Origin: Bacillota bacterium
Lineage (GTDB): Bacteria; Bacillota; Clostridia; Lachnospirales; Lachnospiraceae
Direction: 5' to 3'
DNA: 64,000 nt
Assembly (NCBI GenBank): GCA_023457255.1
Contig: JAEWMB010000007.1
Coordinates: forward strand, 75,089 to 139,088
The notes beneath the pieces are model-generated. The model made no database searches. It saw only the letters and a program-made list of their open reading frames with translations, and was not told the DNA's origin. A program made the position numbers and the translations under genes. Shown in pieces: positions 43,253 to 51,248 of the stretch (the stretch's first letter is position 1; every line of letters starts with the position of its first letter).

Positions 43253-43948
43253 ATGGCACGTGAGAATGAAATCACTAAAAAGAGAATTAGTAAAGCTGAG
43301 AAAGAGAGAATTTCCGCAATTCTTGCTTTGCTAGATGAACATTATACTACCGAATACAGATGTTACCTAAATCACGAAACACCGTGGCAATTGTTAATAG
43401 CTACGATGCTCAGTGCGCAGTGTACGGACGAGCGTGTCAATATCGTGACGAAGGATTTATTTGTAAAATATAAAAGTGTTGAGGACTTTGCCAATGCAGA
43501 TTTGAAGGAACTGGAGAAAGATATCCATTCCACAGGCTTTTATCGAAACAAAGCAAAAAATATTGTTGCCTGTTGTCAGACATTGCTTAGAGAATACCAT
43601 GGAGAAGTGCCAAATGACATCGAGGCACTGACAAACCTGGCCGGAGTAGGGAGAAAAACGGCAAATGTAATACGTGGGAATATCTTCCACGAACCAAGCA
43701 TTGTAGTAGACACGCATGTAAAAAGAATTTCTAAAAAGCTTGGCTTTACAAAGGAAGAAGACCCCGTAAAAATAGAATATGACTTAATGAGAATTCTGCC
43801 AAAGGAGCATTGGATTCTTTACAATATACAGATTATCACTCATGGCAGAGGGTTATGTACTGCGAGAAATCCACAGTGTGACCGATGCTTTTTATCACAT
43901 TTGTGCAAAGAGAATTTAAAGAGTAATAAAGGGATCAAAAAGAACTAA
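43253..43948 (+). CDS. nth: Endonuclease III
   Basis: Nth excises oxidised pyrimidines and nicks the abasic site in base excision repair. The 231-residue protein has the helix-hairpin-helix with catalytic Lys (LAGVGRKTANVIRG), the catalytic Asp in VDTHVKR, and the four Cys of the 4Fe-4S cluster (CTARNPQCDRCFLSHLC). The ATG at 43253 is preceded by AAAGGAG. About 20 residues at the N-terminus are extra and basic compared with E. coli Nth. Confidence 0.95.
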   Translation: MARENEITKKRISKAEKERISAILALLDEHYTTEYRCYLNHETPWQLLIATMLSAQCTDERVNIVTKDLFVKYKSVEDFANADLKELEKDIHSTGFYRNKAKNIVACCQTLLREYHGEVPNDIEALTNLAGVGRKTANVIRGNIFHEPSIVVDTHVKRISKKLGFTKEEDPVKIEYDLMRILPKEHWILYNIQIITHGRGLCTARNPQCDRCFLSHLCKENLKSNKGIKKN

Positions 43949-44089
43949 AGTTATAAGCCTAAAAATCTGTTTGGTTAGGAAGCGGGTATTTCCATTATCG
44001 GTATTATTATGAGTAGATAACAAGGTTTTTGGATACCAAAGAAGTAACCATACTAAACTAGCAGCTTAAGGAATAGGAGTAGAGTTCGG

Positions 44090-44797
44090 ATGAATTTCTT
44101 AGCAGTAGATATAGAAACGACCGGACTTAGTCCGGTAAAAGACCGCATCATAGAGGTGGCAGCCATCCGTTATATTGATGGAGAACCGAAAGAACATTTT
44201 GAAAAGCTGATTAATCCAGGATGTAGATTACCGGAAAGAATAATTGAATTAACCGGGATAACACAAGATATGCTGGTTAATGCAAAGACGGAACGGGAAG
44301 TAATGGAAGAATTCCTATCCTTTGCCGGAGGAGATGTACTTCTGGGGCATAACATATCTTTTGATTATAGTTTTATAAAAACGGCGGCGCACAGGCTAAA
44401 AAAAGGTTTTGAATGCCGGGGGATTGATACACTCTACTTGTCCAGAAGATTAAAAGCTGATCTTGAGAAAAAGAGCCTTGAAGCAATGTGCAGGCATTAT
44501 GAAATAATAAGAGAATGCAGCCACAGGGCCTTGGAAGATGCAATAGCGGCTGCAGCCCTATATCAGAAATTACGGGAAGAATTTAAAGGCTGTTTTGATA
44601 AAGAGTTTCTACCGGTCACATTAAATTACACGGTAAAGAAACAAGAGCCGATGACAGAGAAACAAAAAAAATACTTGCTTGATTTGGTCAACTATCATAA
44701 AATAGAGGTGCCGTGTGGCTTTGCAGAATTTAGCAAAAGTATGGCATCAAGATTTATTGATAAAACTATTTTGCATTACGGAAGAGTGAAAAGATAA
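44090..44797 (+). CDS. DnaQ-like 3'-5' exonuclease (DEDDh) with C-terminal extension
   Basis: The 235-residue protein starts with the exonuclease domain (residues 1-165): Exo I DIETTGL, Exo II GHNISFDYSF, Exo III HRALEDA, giving the Asp-Glu-Asp-Asp-His metal site. It resembles the proofreading domain of PolC. Residues about 185-235 (PMTEKQKKYLLDLVNYHKI...LSKSMASRFIDKTI-like) form a small helical module also seen in other Firmicute exonucleases of this kind. A role in repair or RNA/DNA trimming is likely; the specific pathway is unknown. It is transcribed towards the minus-strand gene at 44883. Confidence 0.85.
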   Translation: MNFLAVDIETTGLSPVKDRIIEVAAIRYIDGEPKEHFEKLINPGCRLPERIIELTGITQDMLVNAKTEREVMEEFLSFAGGDVLLGHNISFDYSFIKTAAHRLKKGFECRGIDTLYLSRRLKADLEKKSLEAMCRHYEIIRECSHRALEDAIAAAALYQKLREEFKGCFDKEFLPVTLNYTVKKQEPMTEKQKKYLLDLVNYHKIEVPCGFAEFSKSMASRFIDKTILHYGRVKR

Positions 44798-44882
44798 ATC
44801 AATGTTCACTCTCCTTATGCAGTGCGGACACATATTTGCCGTTCGCAGATGTGGTGATATTAAAATGTATATCGGAAGAAGA

Positions 44883-45497
44883 TTAAATCTCCTCTTCCCC
44901 ATACATTTCATATAGCTGGTCTAAGATAGAATCTTTGAGGATTGTTTGCAGATCTTTTGCACGGCTGATGAGGGAGGCTATTTCAGCTTTTCTACCTAAC
45001 TCCAGATAAAGCCTTGCAAGTAAATTGTAGGAACTACTAATGTCACTTCCAATGGAGAGTGCGAATTCCAATACCACCGCTGCCTGCTGCTTCTCATTTT
45101 TCTTATCTAACAGGGCAGCCCATTTGTTTAAGAGCCTTATGAGGGTGGTAAAATTTTGATCGTATGCACTTAAAAGATTGAGATTAGCGGTACCATACTC
45201 GAGCTTTAAGTCCGTATTGGTAGTATGAGACAGATTGACAATCTTTTGTTCGCGAAGCGCATACAACTGTTTTTGAATTTGATTTAGTTCCAAATCATCG
45301 GTTTCCTTTAATGGCAGGGAGTCATAAGGAATCGTGATATAAGGCAGAGCAGATAAGTCCTTTTTTCGAACTAGGTTGGATTGATTTTCTTTGTCCCAGA
45401 AAGCTTTCGATTTTTTTTTGGAGTCTCTTTCTGCTTTCGTTTTGTGATAAGCAATCCAGGCTCCAAGTATAAGAATGATACCAAGTATAATAGGCAT
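44883..45497 (-). CDS. Membrane-anchored helical-repeat protein of unknown function
   Basis: The 204-residue protein has one N-terminal membrane helix (residues 2-17, MPIILGIILILGAWIAYHK) and a cytoplasmic part rich in helices. From about residue 105 to 195 the pattern of paired helices (LLNKWAALLDKKNEKQQAAV, then YNLLARLYLELGRKAEIASL) suggests TPR-like repeats, so it may serve as a scaffold. I do not know a named family for it, although similar proteins occur in related Clostridia. It is convergent with the exonuclease gene and divergent from the small ORF at 45547. Confidence 0.7.
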   Translation of the reverse strand: MPIILGIILILGAWIAYHKTKAERDSKKKSKAFWDKENQSNLVRKKDLSALPYITIPYDSLPLKETDDLELNQIQKQLYALREQKIVNLSHTTNTDLKLEYGTANLNLLSAYDQNFTTLIRLLNKWAALLDKKNEKQQAAVVLEFALSIGSDISSSYNLLARLYLELGRKAEIASLISRAKDLQTILKDSILDQLYEMYGEEEI

Positions 45498-45546
45498 AGT
45501 GTGTTATTCCTTTCTTAGGTTAATTTATTGGAAAAGAGGTGTAGGT

Positions 45547-45648
45547 ATGTTTCGCAATAAAAGATCGCAGAGAATTATGGCAGTGGTACTTGTAGTAGTA
45601 CTTATTTTAGCGATGGTGGTGCCAGCAGTTTTGAGCATTTTCTCGTAA
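45547..45648 (+). CDS. 33-residue single-span membrane protein
   Basis: ATG 45547 follows GAGG at seven bases. The product, MFRNKRSQRIMAVVLVVVLI then LAMVVPAVLSIFS, has a basic start and one long hydrophobic helix, the layout of small regulatory membrane proteins. It resembles the small DUF4044-like proteins annotated in Lachnospiraceae, though I am not sure of the family. It is transcribed away from the TPR-like gene and 120 bases ahead of the VanW gene. Confidence 0.6.
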   Translation: MFRNKRSQRIMAVVLVVVLILAMVVPAVLSIFS

Positions 45649-45768
45649 TAAAATATGGTACATTTTAGAATGGTTCAGCAATAGCATTTACTTAAGAAAA
45701 ATATACATAAATATATTCCAAATGTCAAATAATACAACATAAGAGATATCAATGGAGGCAGCCTGAAA

Positions 45769-46722
45769 ATGAAAAAAAATATCCTTATGTCCGTGCTATT
45801 ATGTTTGATGATTATTTGTGTAGGATGCAAGAATGAAGCCCCACCAAAGGAACAGGATTTAACTTTGGATGGGGCTTTACTTAATGTAACGCCGCCTGTC
45901 CTTGCGCCGGAGATGGTTAAGATAACACCGGCTGCCGATTTAAAGTCGGATGAAGGGAAAGAAACTATTACGGATAATGCAACCCCATTAAAGCCCGGAA
46001 ATGTAGAAATTAATGCGAATGCAATTTTGGGGCAGTATACAACTTACTTTTACAACTCGGCGAAAGCCAGAAAAAATAATATTGTAAATGCAGCTAAGAA
46101 AATCAATCTGAAGGTTGTAAATCCGGGAGAGGTATTTTCAACCGTGGATGCCATTTCTCCGATTACTAAGGAAAATGGTTATGAGGATGCCGGCACCTAC
46201 CAGGATGGAAGGGTTGTTAACGCAATTGGAGGAGGAGTTTGTCAAGTGTCCTCCACCCTCTACAATGCAGTGCTTGGAGCTGAATTAAGAGTGACGGAAC
46301 GGCATCCGCACTCTATGACGGTAAGTTATGTGGAACTCGGAAGAGATGCGGCTATAGCCGGTGATTATATGGATTTTTGTTTTCAAAATACTATGGAGAC
46401 ACCGATAGTAATTGAAGCAAAAGTAAATCCGTCCGGAAGTATTCTGGTACGTATTCGTGGAGTGGAAACACGGGATAAGAGTAACCGTAAGGTTTCTTAT
46501 GAATCGGTTATTCTCGAAACGATTGAGCCGGGGCCTGCCGTTATTACTTATGATAAAGACCAACCAAAGAATTATGTAAAAGTCACACAATCTGCTCATA
46601 GTGGATATCAAGTTGAATTATATCGCCTGATTTACTATCAAGGGGAGCTTACCGACCGTATCTTATTAAATAAAAGTACGTATGAAGCATCTCCGCAGCA
46701 TTTAACTATTGGTGTTAAATAG
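45769..46722 (+). CDS. VanW-family lipoprotein
   Basis: The 317-residue protein has a lipoprotein signal (CVGC, Cys 20), a linker of about 60 residues and a VanW domain (about 85-250; LGQYTTYFYNS..RKNNIVNAAKKIN, NPGEVFSTVDAISP, GGGVCQVSSTLYNAVLGA, ERHPHSMTVSYVELGRDAAI). VanW proteins occur with some vancomycin resistance clusters and as stand-alone surface proteins in many Firmicutes; their chemistry is not established. No van resistance genes are nearby, so no resistance claim is made. The C-terminal part (about 255-317) is a G5-like beta domain. Confidence 0.85.
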   Translation: MKKNILMSVLLCLMIICVGCKNEAPPKEQDLTLDGALLNVTPPVLAPEMVKITPAADLKSDEGKETITDNATPLKPGNVEINANAILGQYTTYFYNSAKARKNNIVNAAKKINLKVVNPGEVFSTVDAISPITKENGYEDAGTYQDGRVVNAIGGGVCQVSSTLYNAVLGAELRVTERHPHSMTVSYVELGRDAAIAGDYMDFCFQNTMETPIVIEAKVNPSGSILVRIRGVETRDKSNRKVSYESVILETIEPGPAVITYDKDQPKNYVKVTQSAHSGYQVELYRLIYYQGELTDRILLNKSTYEASPQHLTIGVK

Positions 46723-46847
46723 TTAAATAGCAGAAAATTTCCAAGAATTTATTGAAAGTAATTCGAGGATGTTGTATAATAGCGCTTAATCGTATTATCT
46801 TACGCAGAAGCAAATGGAGAAAACCGGTATTAGGAATGGAGAAGGAT

Positions 46848-47855
46848 ATGAAAGCGGGAAAAGTAAGTGAGGTTATTTTAAAGCGTTCTGTCTTAACGAT
46901 TTTAAAACATAGAGGGACGATTCAAAAGAATACACCCGTGATCAGTCTGGATGCAGGTAGGCTGGAATTTGATGAAAGTACTGATTTGCTTTTTGCAACC
47001 GCTTCTATGCAGGGCAATCAGGTTGGACTAATAGAAGCCGTTTTCCACCGCGCAGTAAATAATATCTATGTGAAGGGTGGAAAACCGATTGCAGTATCTG
47101 TGGCTTTAACACTGCGAAGTTATGCAAATGAACAGGAACTAAAAATTTATAGTAAAGAGCTGAATCGATTGAGCACATCATACTCTATTCCGGTGTTATC
47201 CGGAGAAACGATGGTAGGTGAAGGAGCAGCACAAAATACCATAACGATTCATGCAACGGGAAAACTTTATAAGCAAATAAATACGATGGATAAGGAGCAG
47301 GATTTAACAAAAGATACTGTCAAAAATTATCAAATCGTAATGACAAAATATATTGGATTATCCGCAACGAAACTTTTAATCGAAGCAAGAGAGGAGAAGC
47401 TAAGGAAACGCCTGACTGAGAGCTTTTTAGCAGGTGGTAAAAGATTTGGTGAACTCCTGTCCATTCAAAAGGAAATGGAAGTTTCAAAGGATTTTGATGT
47501 AATATGTTCCCATGATGTGTCGGAAGGAGGAATCTTTTCTGCACTTTGGGAGGTAGGGGAATCTTTGCAATGCGGACTTACGGTTTCCTTAGATTCCATT
47601 TTACTAAGGCAAGAGACCATCGAGGTGTGTGAGGCTCTTGACCTTAACCCTTATTTGCTTTATTCCGGGGGGTGCGTTTTATTTGTGACAAGACAGGGTG
47701 AAGCATTGGCCTTAAAGCTAATTAGTGAAGGCATCCCTGCTTCCGTGATTGGAAGAACTACAGATTTAGCGGACCGGATTGTAAGGAATGAGCATGAAAT
47801 ACGTTATCTTGAACCTTTTAAAGGTGATGAGATATATAAAGGTCTATACGAATAG
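46848..47855 (+). CDS. AIR-synthase-like (PurM/HypE/ThiL/SelD superfamily) protein
   Basis: The 335-residue protein has the two-domain fold of the PurM superfamily, which binds ATP between dimer halves: N-terminal domain with LLFATASMQGNQVGLIEAVFHRAVNNIYVKGGKPIAVSVAL and C-terminal domain with CSHDVSEGGIFSALWEVGESLQCGLTV. It is closest to HypE-like members, but no hydrogenase maturation genes are near and the C-terminal Cys tail of HypE is missing, so it is not a hydrogenase factor. ATG 46848 follows GGAGAAGG by two bases; the frame is open to 46752. Next come an Lrp regulator and an aminotransferase, which may form one transcription unit. Confidence 0.75.
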   Translation: MKAGKVSEVILKRSVLTILKHRGTIQKNTPVISLDAGRLEFDESTDLLFATASMQGNQVGLIEAVFHRAVNNIYVKGGKPIAVSVALTLRSYANEQELKIYSKELNRLSTSYSIPVLSGETMVGEGAAQNTITIHATGKLYKQINTMDKEQDLTKDTVKNYQIVMTKYIGLSATKLLIEAREEKLRKRLTESFLAGGKRFGELLSIQKEMEVSKDFDVICSHDVSEGGIFSALWEVGESLQCGLTVSLDSILLRQETIEVCEALDLNPYLLYSGGCVLFVTRQGEALALKLISEGIPASVIGRTTDLADRIVRNEHEIRYLEPFKGDEIYKGLYE

Positions 47856-47912
47856 ATCTAGCAAGGGGGAGAAAAGGCTTCCCTTTGACATTTAGTAAAG
47901 GAGAGGATTATC

Positions 47913-48395
47913 ATGAGAGAGAAGATTTTGAAAGCGATTGACAAGAACAGCAAATTAACTGCCAAAGAACTAGCGGTGATGTTAGGCGCCGAGGAGGCAG
48001 CAGTCGCGGCCACGATGAAAGAATTGGAAGCAGAATCCATTATCTGTGGGTATCCTACTCTGATTAACTGGGATAAAACCGAGAGTGAAAAGGTTACTGC
48101 TTTGATTGAAGTAAAAGTTACTCCGCAAAGGGGCCAAGGCTTTGACCGTATCGCTGAGCGTATTTATAAATTTGATGAGGTAGAGTCAGTGTATTTGATG
48201 TCTGGCGGTTTCGATCTTACTGTAATTATTGATGGTAAGAGTATGCGTGAGGTAGCGAATTTTGTATCTAGTAAGCTCGCCCCGATGGAAGCTGTTTTAA
48301 GTACAGCCACCCACTTTGTATTAAAGAAATATAAAGAGCATGGTATGCCGCTTGTGCATGAAATTGAAGATGAAAGGATGCTGATTACACCTTGA
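47913..48395 (+). CDS. Lrp/AsnC-family transcriptional regulator
   Basis: The 160-residue protein has an N-terminal helix-turn-helix (KILKAIDKNSKLTAKELAVMLGAEEAAVAATMKELEAESII) and a C-terminal RAM ligand-binding domain (about 70-150; TALIEVKVTPQRGQGFDRIAERIYKF, then VYLMSGGFDLTVII). These regulators usually respond to amino acids. Its stop codon overlaps the TTG start of the aminotransferase gene, so the two are translationally coupled and the regulator probably senses a substrate or product of that enzyme. Confidence 0.88.
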   Translation: MREKILKAIDKNSKLTAKELAVMLGAEEAAVAATMKELEAESIICGYPTLINWDKTESEKVTALIEVKVTPQRGQGFDRIAERIYKFDEVESVYLMSGGFDLTVIIDGKSMREVANFVSSKLAPMEAVLSTATHFVLKKYKEHGMPLVHEIEDERMLITP

Positions 48396-49552
48396 GAAAT
48401 CCATTAAACAATAAAGTCGTAAAGATACAACCATCCGGAATACGTAAATTTTTTGATATTGTCAGTGAAATGAAAGATGCGATCTCCCTTGGTGTGGGAG
48501 AGCCTGATTTTGACACTCCTTGGCATATTCGCGAGGAGGGTATTTATTCCCTAGAGAAGGGTAAGACTTTTTATACTTCAAATTCCGGACTTATTGAACT
48601 TAGAAAAGAGATTTGTAACTATTTATACCGTAGATGCAATTTAATTTATGATTACCGTAATGATGTAATAGTTACGGTTGGTGGCAGCGAGGCAATTGAT
48701 GCTGCGTTTCGCGCAATGATTGATGAAGGGGATGAGGTACTTATTCCGCAGCCGAGTTATGTGTCTTACGTTCCGTGTGTCTTATTGGCAGACGGTAAGC
48801 CCGTTATCATTGAGTTAAAGCATGAGAATAATTTTAAATTAACCAAACAGGAATTATTAGATTCTATAACAGATAAAACCAAGGTTTTGGTATTACCATT
48901 TCCGAATAACCCGACAGGTGCTATTATGACCGAAGAGGAGTTAAAGGAAATTGCAGAAGTAATCATTGAGAAGGATTTGTTTGTTCTATCGGATGAAATC
49001 TATAGCGAGCTTACGTATGGAACGAAGCACGTATCTATTGCAAGTCTTCCTGGCATGAAGGAACGGACTATTGTTATCAATGGTTTTTCTAAGTCCTATG
49101 CAATGACAGGCTGGAGATTAGGCTATGCGGCCGGTCCAAAGGAAATTATCGAACAGATGACAAAAATCCATCAGTTTGCTATTATGTGTGCGCCTACGAC
49201 AAGCCAGTACGCTGCTGTGGAAGCACTTCGTGCAGGTGATCCGGATGTGCAGATGATGCGCGAGGATTATGATAAACGAAGAAGATTTGTAGTGAATGCC
49301 CTTCATGAAATGGGTTTAGAGTGCTTTGAACCGTTTGGCGCATTTTATGTATTCCCATGTATTAAGAGCCTTGGCATGACCAGTGAGGAATTTTCCAATG
49401 CATTGCTGCAAGAGGAAAAAGTAGCGGTAGTTCCGGGTACGGCATTCGGAGAATGCGGGGAAGGGTTCTTACGTATTTCTTACGCGTATTCCATAGAAAA
49501 CTTAAAAGAAGCGTTGGGAAGAATGGCTCGATTTATAGAAAAACACAGTTAA
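48392..49552 (+). CDS. PLP-dependent class I aminotransferase
   Basis: The 386-residue protein is a fold-type I aminotransferase. The PLP-binding Lys is in INGFSKSYAMTGWRLGYA, the phosphate-contacting residues in GGSEAIDAAFRA, the Asn-Pro in FPNNPTGAIM and the carboxylate Arg in FLRISYAYS. It is closest to the PatA/AspC-like branch with wide amino acid range. It starts with TTG overlapping the stop of the Lrp gene (bases 48392-48395). This start and the Lrp pairing suggest coupled production of regulator and enzyme. Confidence 0.9.
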   Translation: MRNPLNNKVVKIQPSGIRKFFDIVSEMKDAISLGVGEPDFDTPWHIREEGIYSLEKGKTFYTSNSGLIELRKEICNYLYRRCNLIYDYRNDVIVTVGGSEAIDAAFRAMIDEGDEVLIPQPSYVSYVPCVLLADGKPVIIELKHENNFKLTKQELLDSITDKTKVLVLPFPNNPTGAIMTEEELKEIAEVIIEKDLFVLSDEIYSELTYGTKHVSIASLPGMKERTIVINGFSKSYAMTGWRLGYAAGPKEIIEQMTKIHQFAIMCAPTTSQYAAVEALRAGDPDVQMMREDYDKRRRFVVNALHEMGLECFEPFGAFYVFPCIKSLGMTSEEFSNALLQEEKVAVVPGTAFGECGEGFLRISYAYSIENLKEALGRMARFIEKHS

Positions 49553-49564
49553 TGTGAAAATGAG

Positions 49565-49594
49565 TTGATAATATATTCAAAAATGTGATAAAAT
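49565..49594 (+). promoter_or_regulatory. Probable promoter of cheX
   Basis: TTGATA (49565-49570), 18 bases, TAAAAT (49589-49594). The gap to the cheX start is about 170 bases. Confidence 0.5.
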
Positions 49595-49767
49595 AGAAGG
49601 AAGAAATGGAACTTTTTAGACAATAAGTTCACATAACTTACCACTTCTTCTTTAGGATTTAGCGTTAAGTCTATGTGATTTGCTTATGTTCTGACTGTTA
49701 TCATTATTATAGCATCAAGCGTATTTCTACCGTATGGATAAAAACGTGTTGATACATAGGAGGGAAA

Positions 49768-50238
49768 ATGGCGGTAATAAGCGCGGACTATATAAATCCT
49801 TTTTTAATAGCGGCGACCAAGGTACTGAAAGATATGGTAATGATAGATGCCAAAGTAGGTAAGCCATACACAAAAGAAGCAGTGATTGCAGACCAAGCAT
49901 TGCTTATCATGCTTGGGGTAACCGGTGAGATGAGTGGTCAGGTTATTTTAAGTTTTGAAGATAGAGTGGCACTCGATATCGCATCAAAAATGTGTATGAT
50001 GTCCTTGACCGAACTGGATGACTTATCCAGGAGTGCCATCTGCGAGCTATGTAACATGATTTTAGGCAATACAGCAACTGTATTTTCCACCAAAGGAATA
50101 GAAGTAGATATCACGCCTCCTACAATGTGCACGGGAACTGTGAAGTTTACGAATAATTTTGCTGCAAATATTTGCATTCCACTTATCTATGAGGATGGCA
50201 ATACAATTGAAATTAACGTAGCAATCAAAGGAAACTAA
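49768..50238 (+). CDS. cheX: CheX-type chemotaxis phosphatase
   Basis: The 156-residue protein belongs to the CheC/CheX/FliY group that removes phosphate from CheY. The conserved active-site pattern Glu-x3-Asn is present in SAICELCNMILGNTA near residue 93, and the dimer fold begins YINPFLIAATKVLKDM. CheX has one such helix, unlike CheC. No other chemotaxis gene is adjacent, which is usual for cheX in Clostridia. It has its own promoter and a hairpin after it. Confidence 0.85.
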   Translation: MAVISADYINPFLIAATKVLKDMVMIDAKVGKPYTKEAVIADQALLIMLGVTGEMSGQVILSFEDRVALDIASKMCMMSLTELDDLSRSAICELCNMILGNTATVFSTKGIEVDITPPTMCTGTVKFTNNFAANICIPLIYEDGNTIEINVAIKGN

Positions 50239-50269
50239 AGATAAGGTTGAAAGTAAATTTTTCATAAAT

Positions 50270-50296
50270 CGGGTGCTGCCATAACGGAAGCACCCG
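50270..50296 (+). terminator. Hairpin after cheX
   Basis: CGGGTGCT (50270-50277) pairs with AGCACCCG (50289-50296); TAAATATTTTT follows, so termination may be partial and trmL may be read through. Confidence 0.6.
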
Positions 50297-50321
50297 TAAA
50301 TATTTTTGAAAGGACAGCACT

Positions 50322-50822
50322 ATGAACATTATATTATTTGAACCTGAAATTCCAGCAAATACAGGTAATATAGGCAGAACTTGTGTTGCAACAGGAACAA
50401 GGCTGCATTTGATTGAACCGTTGGGATTTCGACTGGATGAAAAGGAAATTAAGCGTGCGGGGCTTGATTATTGGAAAGACTTAGACGTTACCGTATATGA
50501 AAATTATGATGATTTTTTACGGAGAAATCCAAATGCAAAAATATATATGGCTACGACGAAAGCAAGACATGTTTACACGGAAATTTCCTATGAATCAGAC
50601 TGTTTCATTATGTTTGGAAAGGAAAGTGCAGGAATACCCGAGGAAATCTTACTGGAGAATAAAGAGACATCCATCCGTATCCCAATGATTGGAGAAATTC
50701 GCTCTTTAAATCTTTCGAACTCGGTTGCGATTGTTTTGTACGAAGCGCTAAGACAGCAAAACTTTGAGCATATGCGCCTGCTTGGAAATCTCCATCATCA
50801 TAATTGGGATGAAGCAAAGTAG
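50322..50822 (+). CDS. trmL: tRNA (cytidine/uridine-34 2'-O)-methyltransferase
   Basis: TrmL methylates the wobble base ribose of tRNA-Leu isoacceptors. The 166-residue protein is a minimal SPOUT (knotted) methyltransferase with NIILFEPEIPANTGNIGRTCVATG at the start, MFGKESAGIPEEIL in the knot, and IPMIGEIRSLNLSNSVAIVLYEALRQ, which binds SAM. Interestingly a tRNA-Leu(TAA), its typical substrate, is 10 kb upstream, but this is likely chance. A long hairpin follows the gene. Confidence 0.93.
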   Translation: MNIILFEPEIPANTGNIGRTCVATGTRLHLIEPLGFRLDEKEIKRAGLDYWKDLDVTVYENYDDFLRRNPNAKIYMATTKARHVYTEISYESDCFIMFGKESAGIPEEILLENKETSIRIPMIGEIRSLNLSNSVAIVLYEALRQQNFEHMRLLGNLHHHNWDEAK

Positions 50823-50840
50823 GTGTTTCTGCTGGAAAAT

Positions 50841-50907
50841 AGGATACGATAAGGAAAGGAACAGAAAGCTGCAAAGTATCGGCTTCGCTCTTTCCTTATC
50901 GTATCCT
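50841..50907 (+). terminator. 18-bp perfect hairpin after trmL
   Basis: AGGATACGATAAGGAAAG (50841-50858) and its exact reverse complement (50890-50907) enclose 31 bases. The 3' side is followed by TTATTTAT, only weakly T-rich. It probably ends trmL transcription. Confidence 0.7.
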
Positions 50908-50963
50908 TTATTTATGGCAGCGAATTTTAAAACGTGCTTTTTCTTAAACTATTGATATAGTTA

Positions 50964-51061
50964 AGTGAATAGAAGAACTAAGTTTCTAATAGCAGCCTTA
51001 CGATAAAATGCAGAACTACGAAGAAGGATAGTGAACAGAAGAACTAAAATTCTAATAGCAG
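50964..51061. repeat. Pair of 32-bp direct repeats
   Basis: Copies at 50964-50995 and 51030-51061 agree at 29 of 32 positions (consensus begins AGTGAAYAGAAGAACTAA and ends TTCTAATAGCAG) and are 66 bases apart start to start. They lie in gene-free DNA between trmL and mutS2. Nothing else is recognised in this 426-base gap. Confidence 0.7.
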
Positions 51062-51248
51062 GAGATCAATAGAGTTGTTTTACTTTTTTTATAAAATATA
51101 GTAAAATAAGAGTACCTGTTTCGTTGTGGGCTTCAAAAGAATTGAATTTGAAGCGTTGGTCAGTGACAATGAGGGTAATTTAAATATTTGTATCAACTTA
51201 TCACTGGTACAAATGTTTGGGAGTTAGGTTAGCGAATGGAGGTTTTGT

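Noticed and set aside
45769..46722. VanW as evidence of glycopeptide resistance
   Set aside because: No vanHAX-type genes are present; stand-alone VanW proteins are common in Firmicutes.
46848..47855. Hydrogenase maturation factor HypE
   Set aside because: The C-terminal Cys needed for cyanide-ligand synthesis is missing and no hyp genes are nearby.
50964..51061. Possible CRISPR repeats
   Set aside because: Only two copies, three mismatches between them, and no cas genes anywhere in the window.
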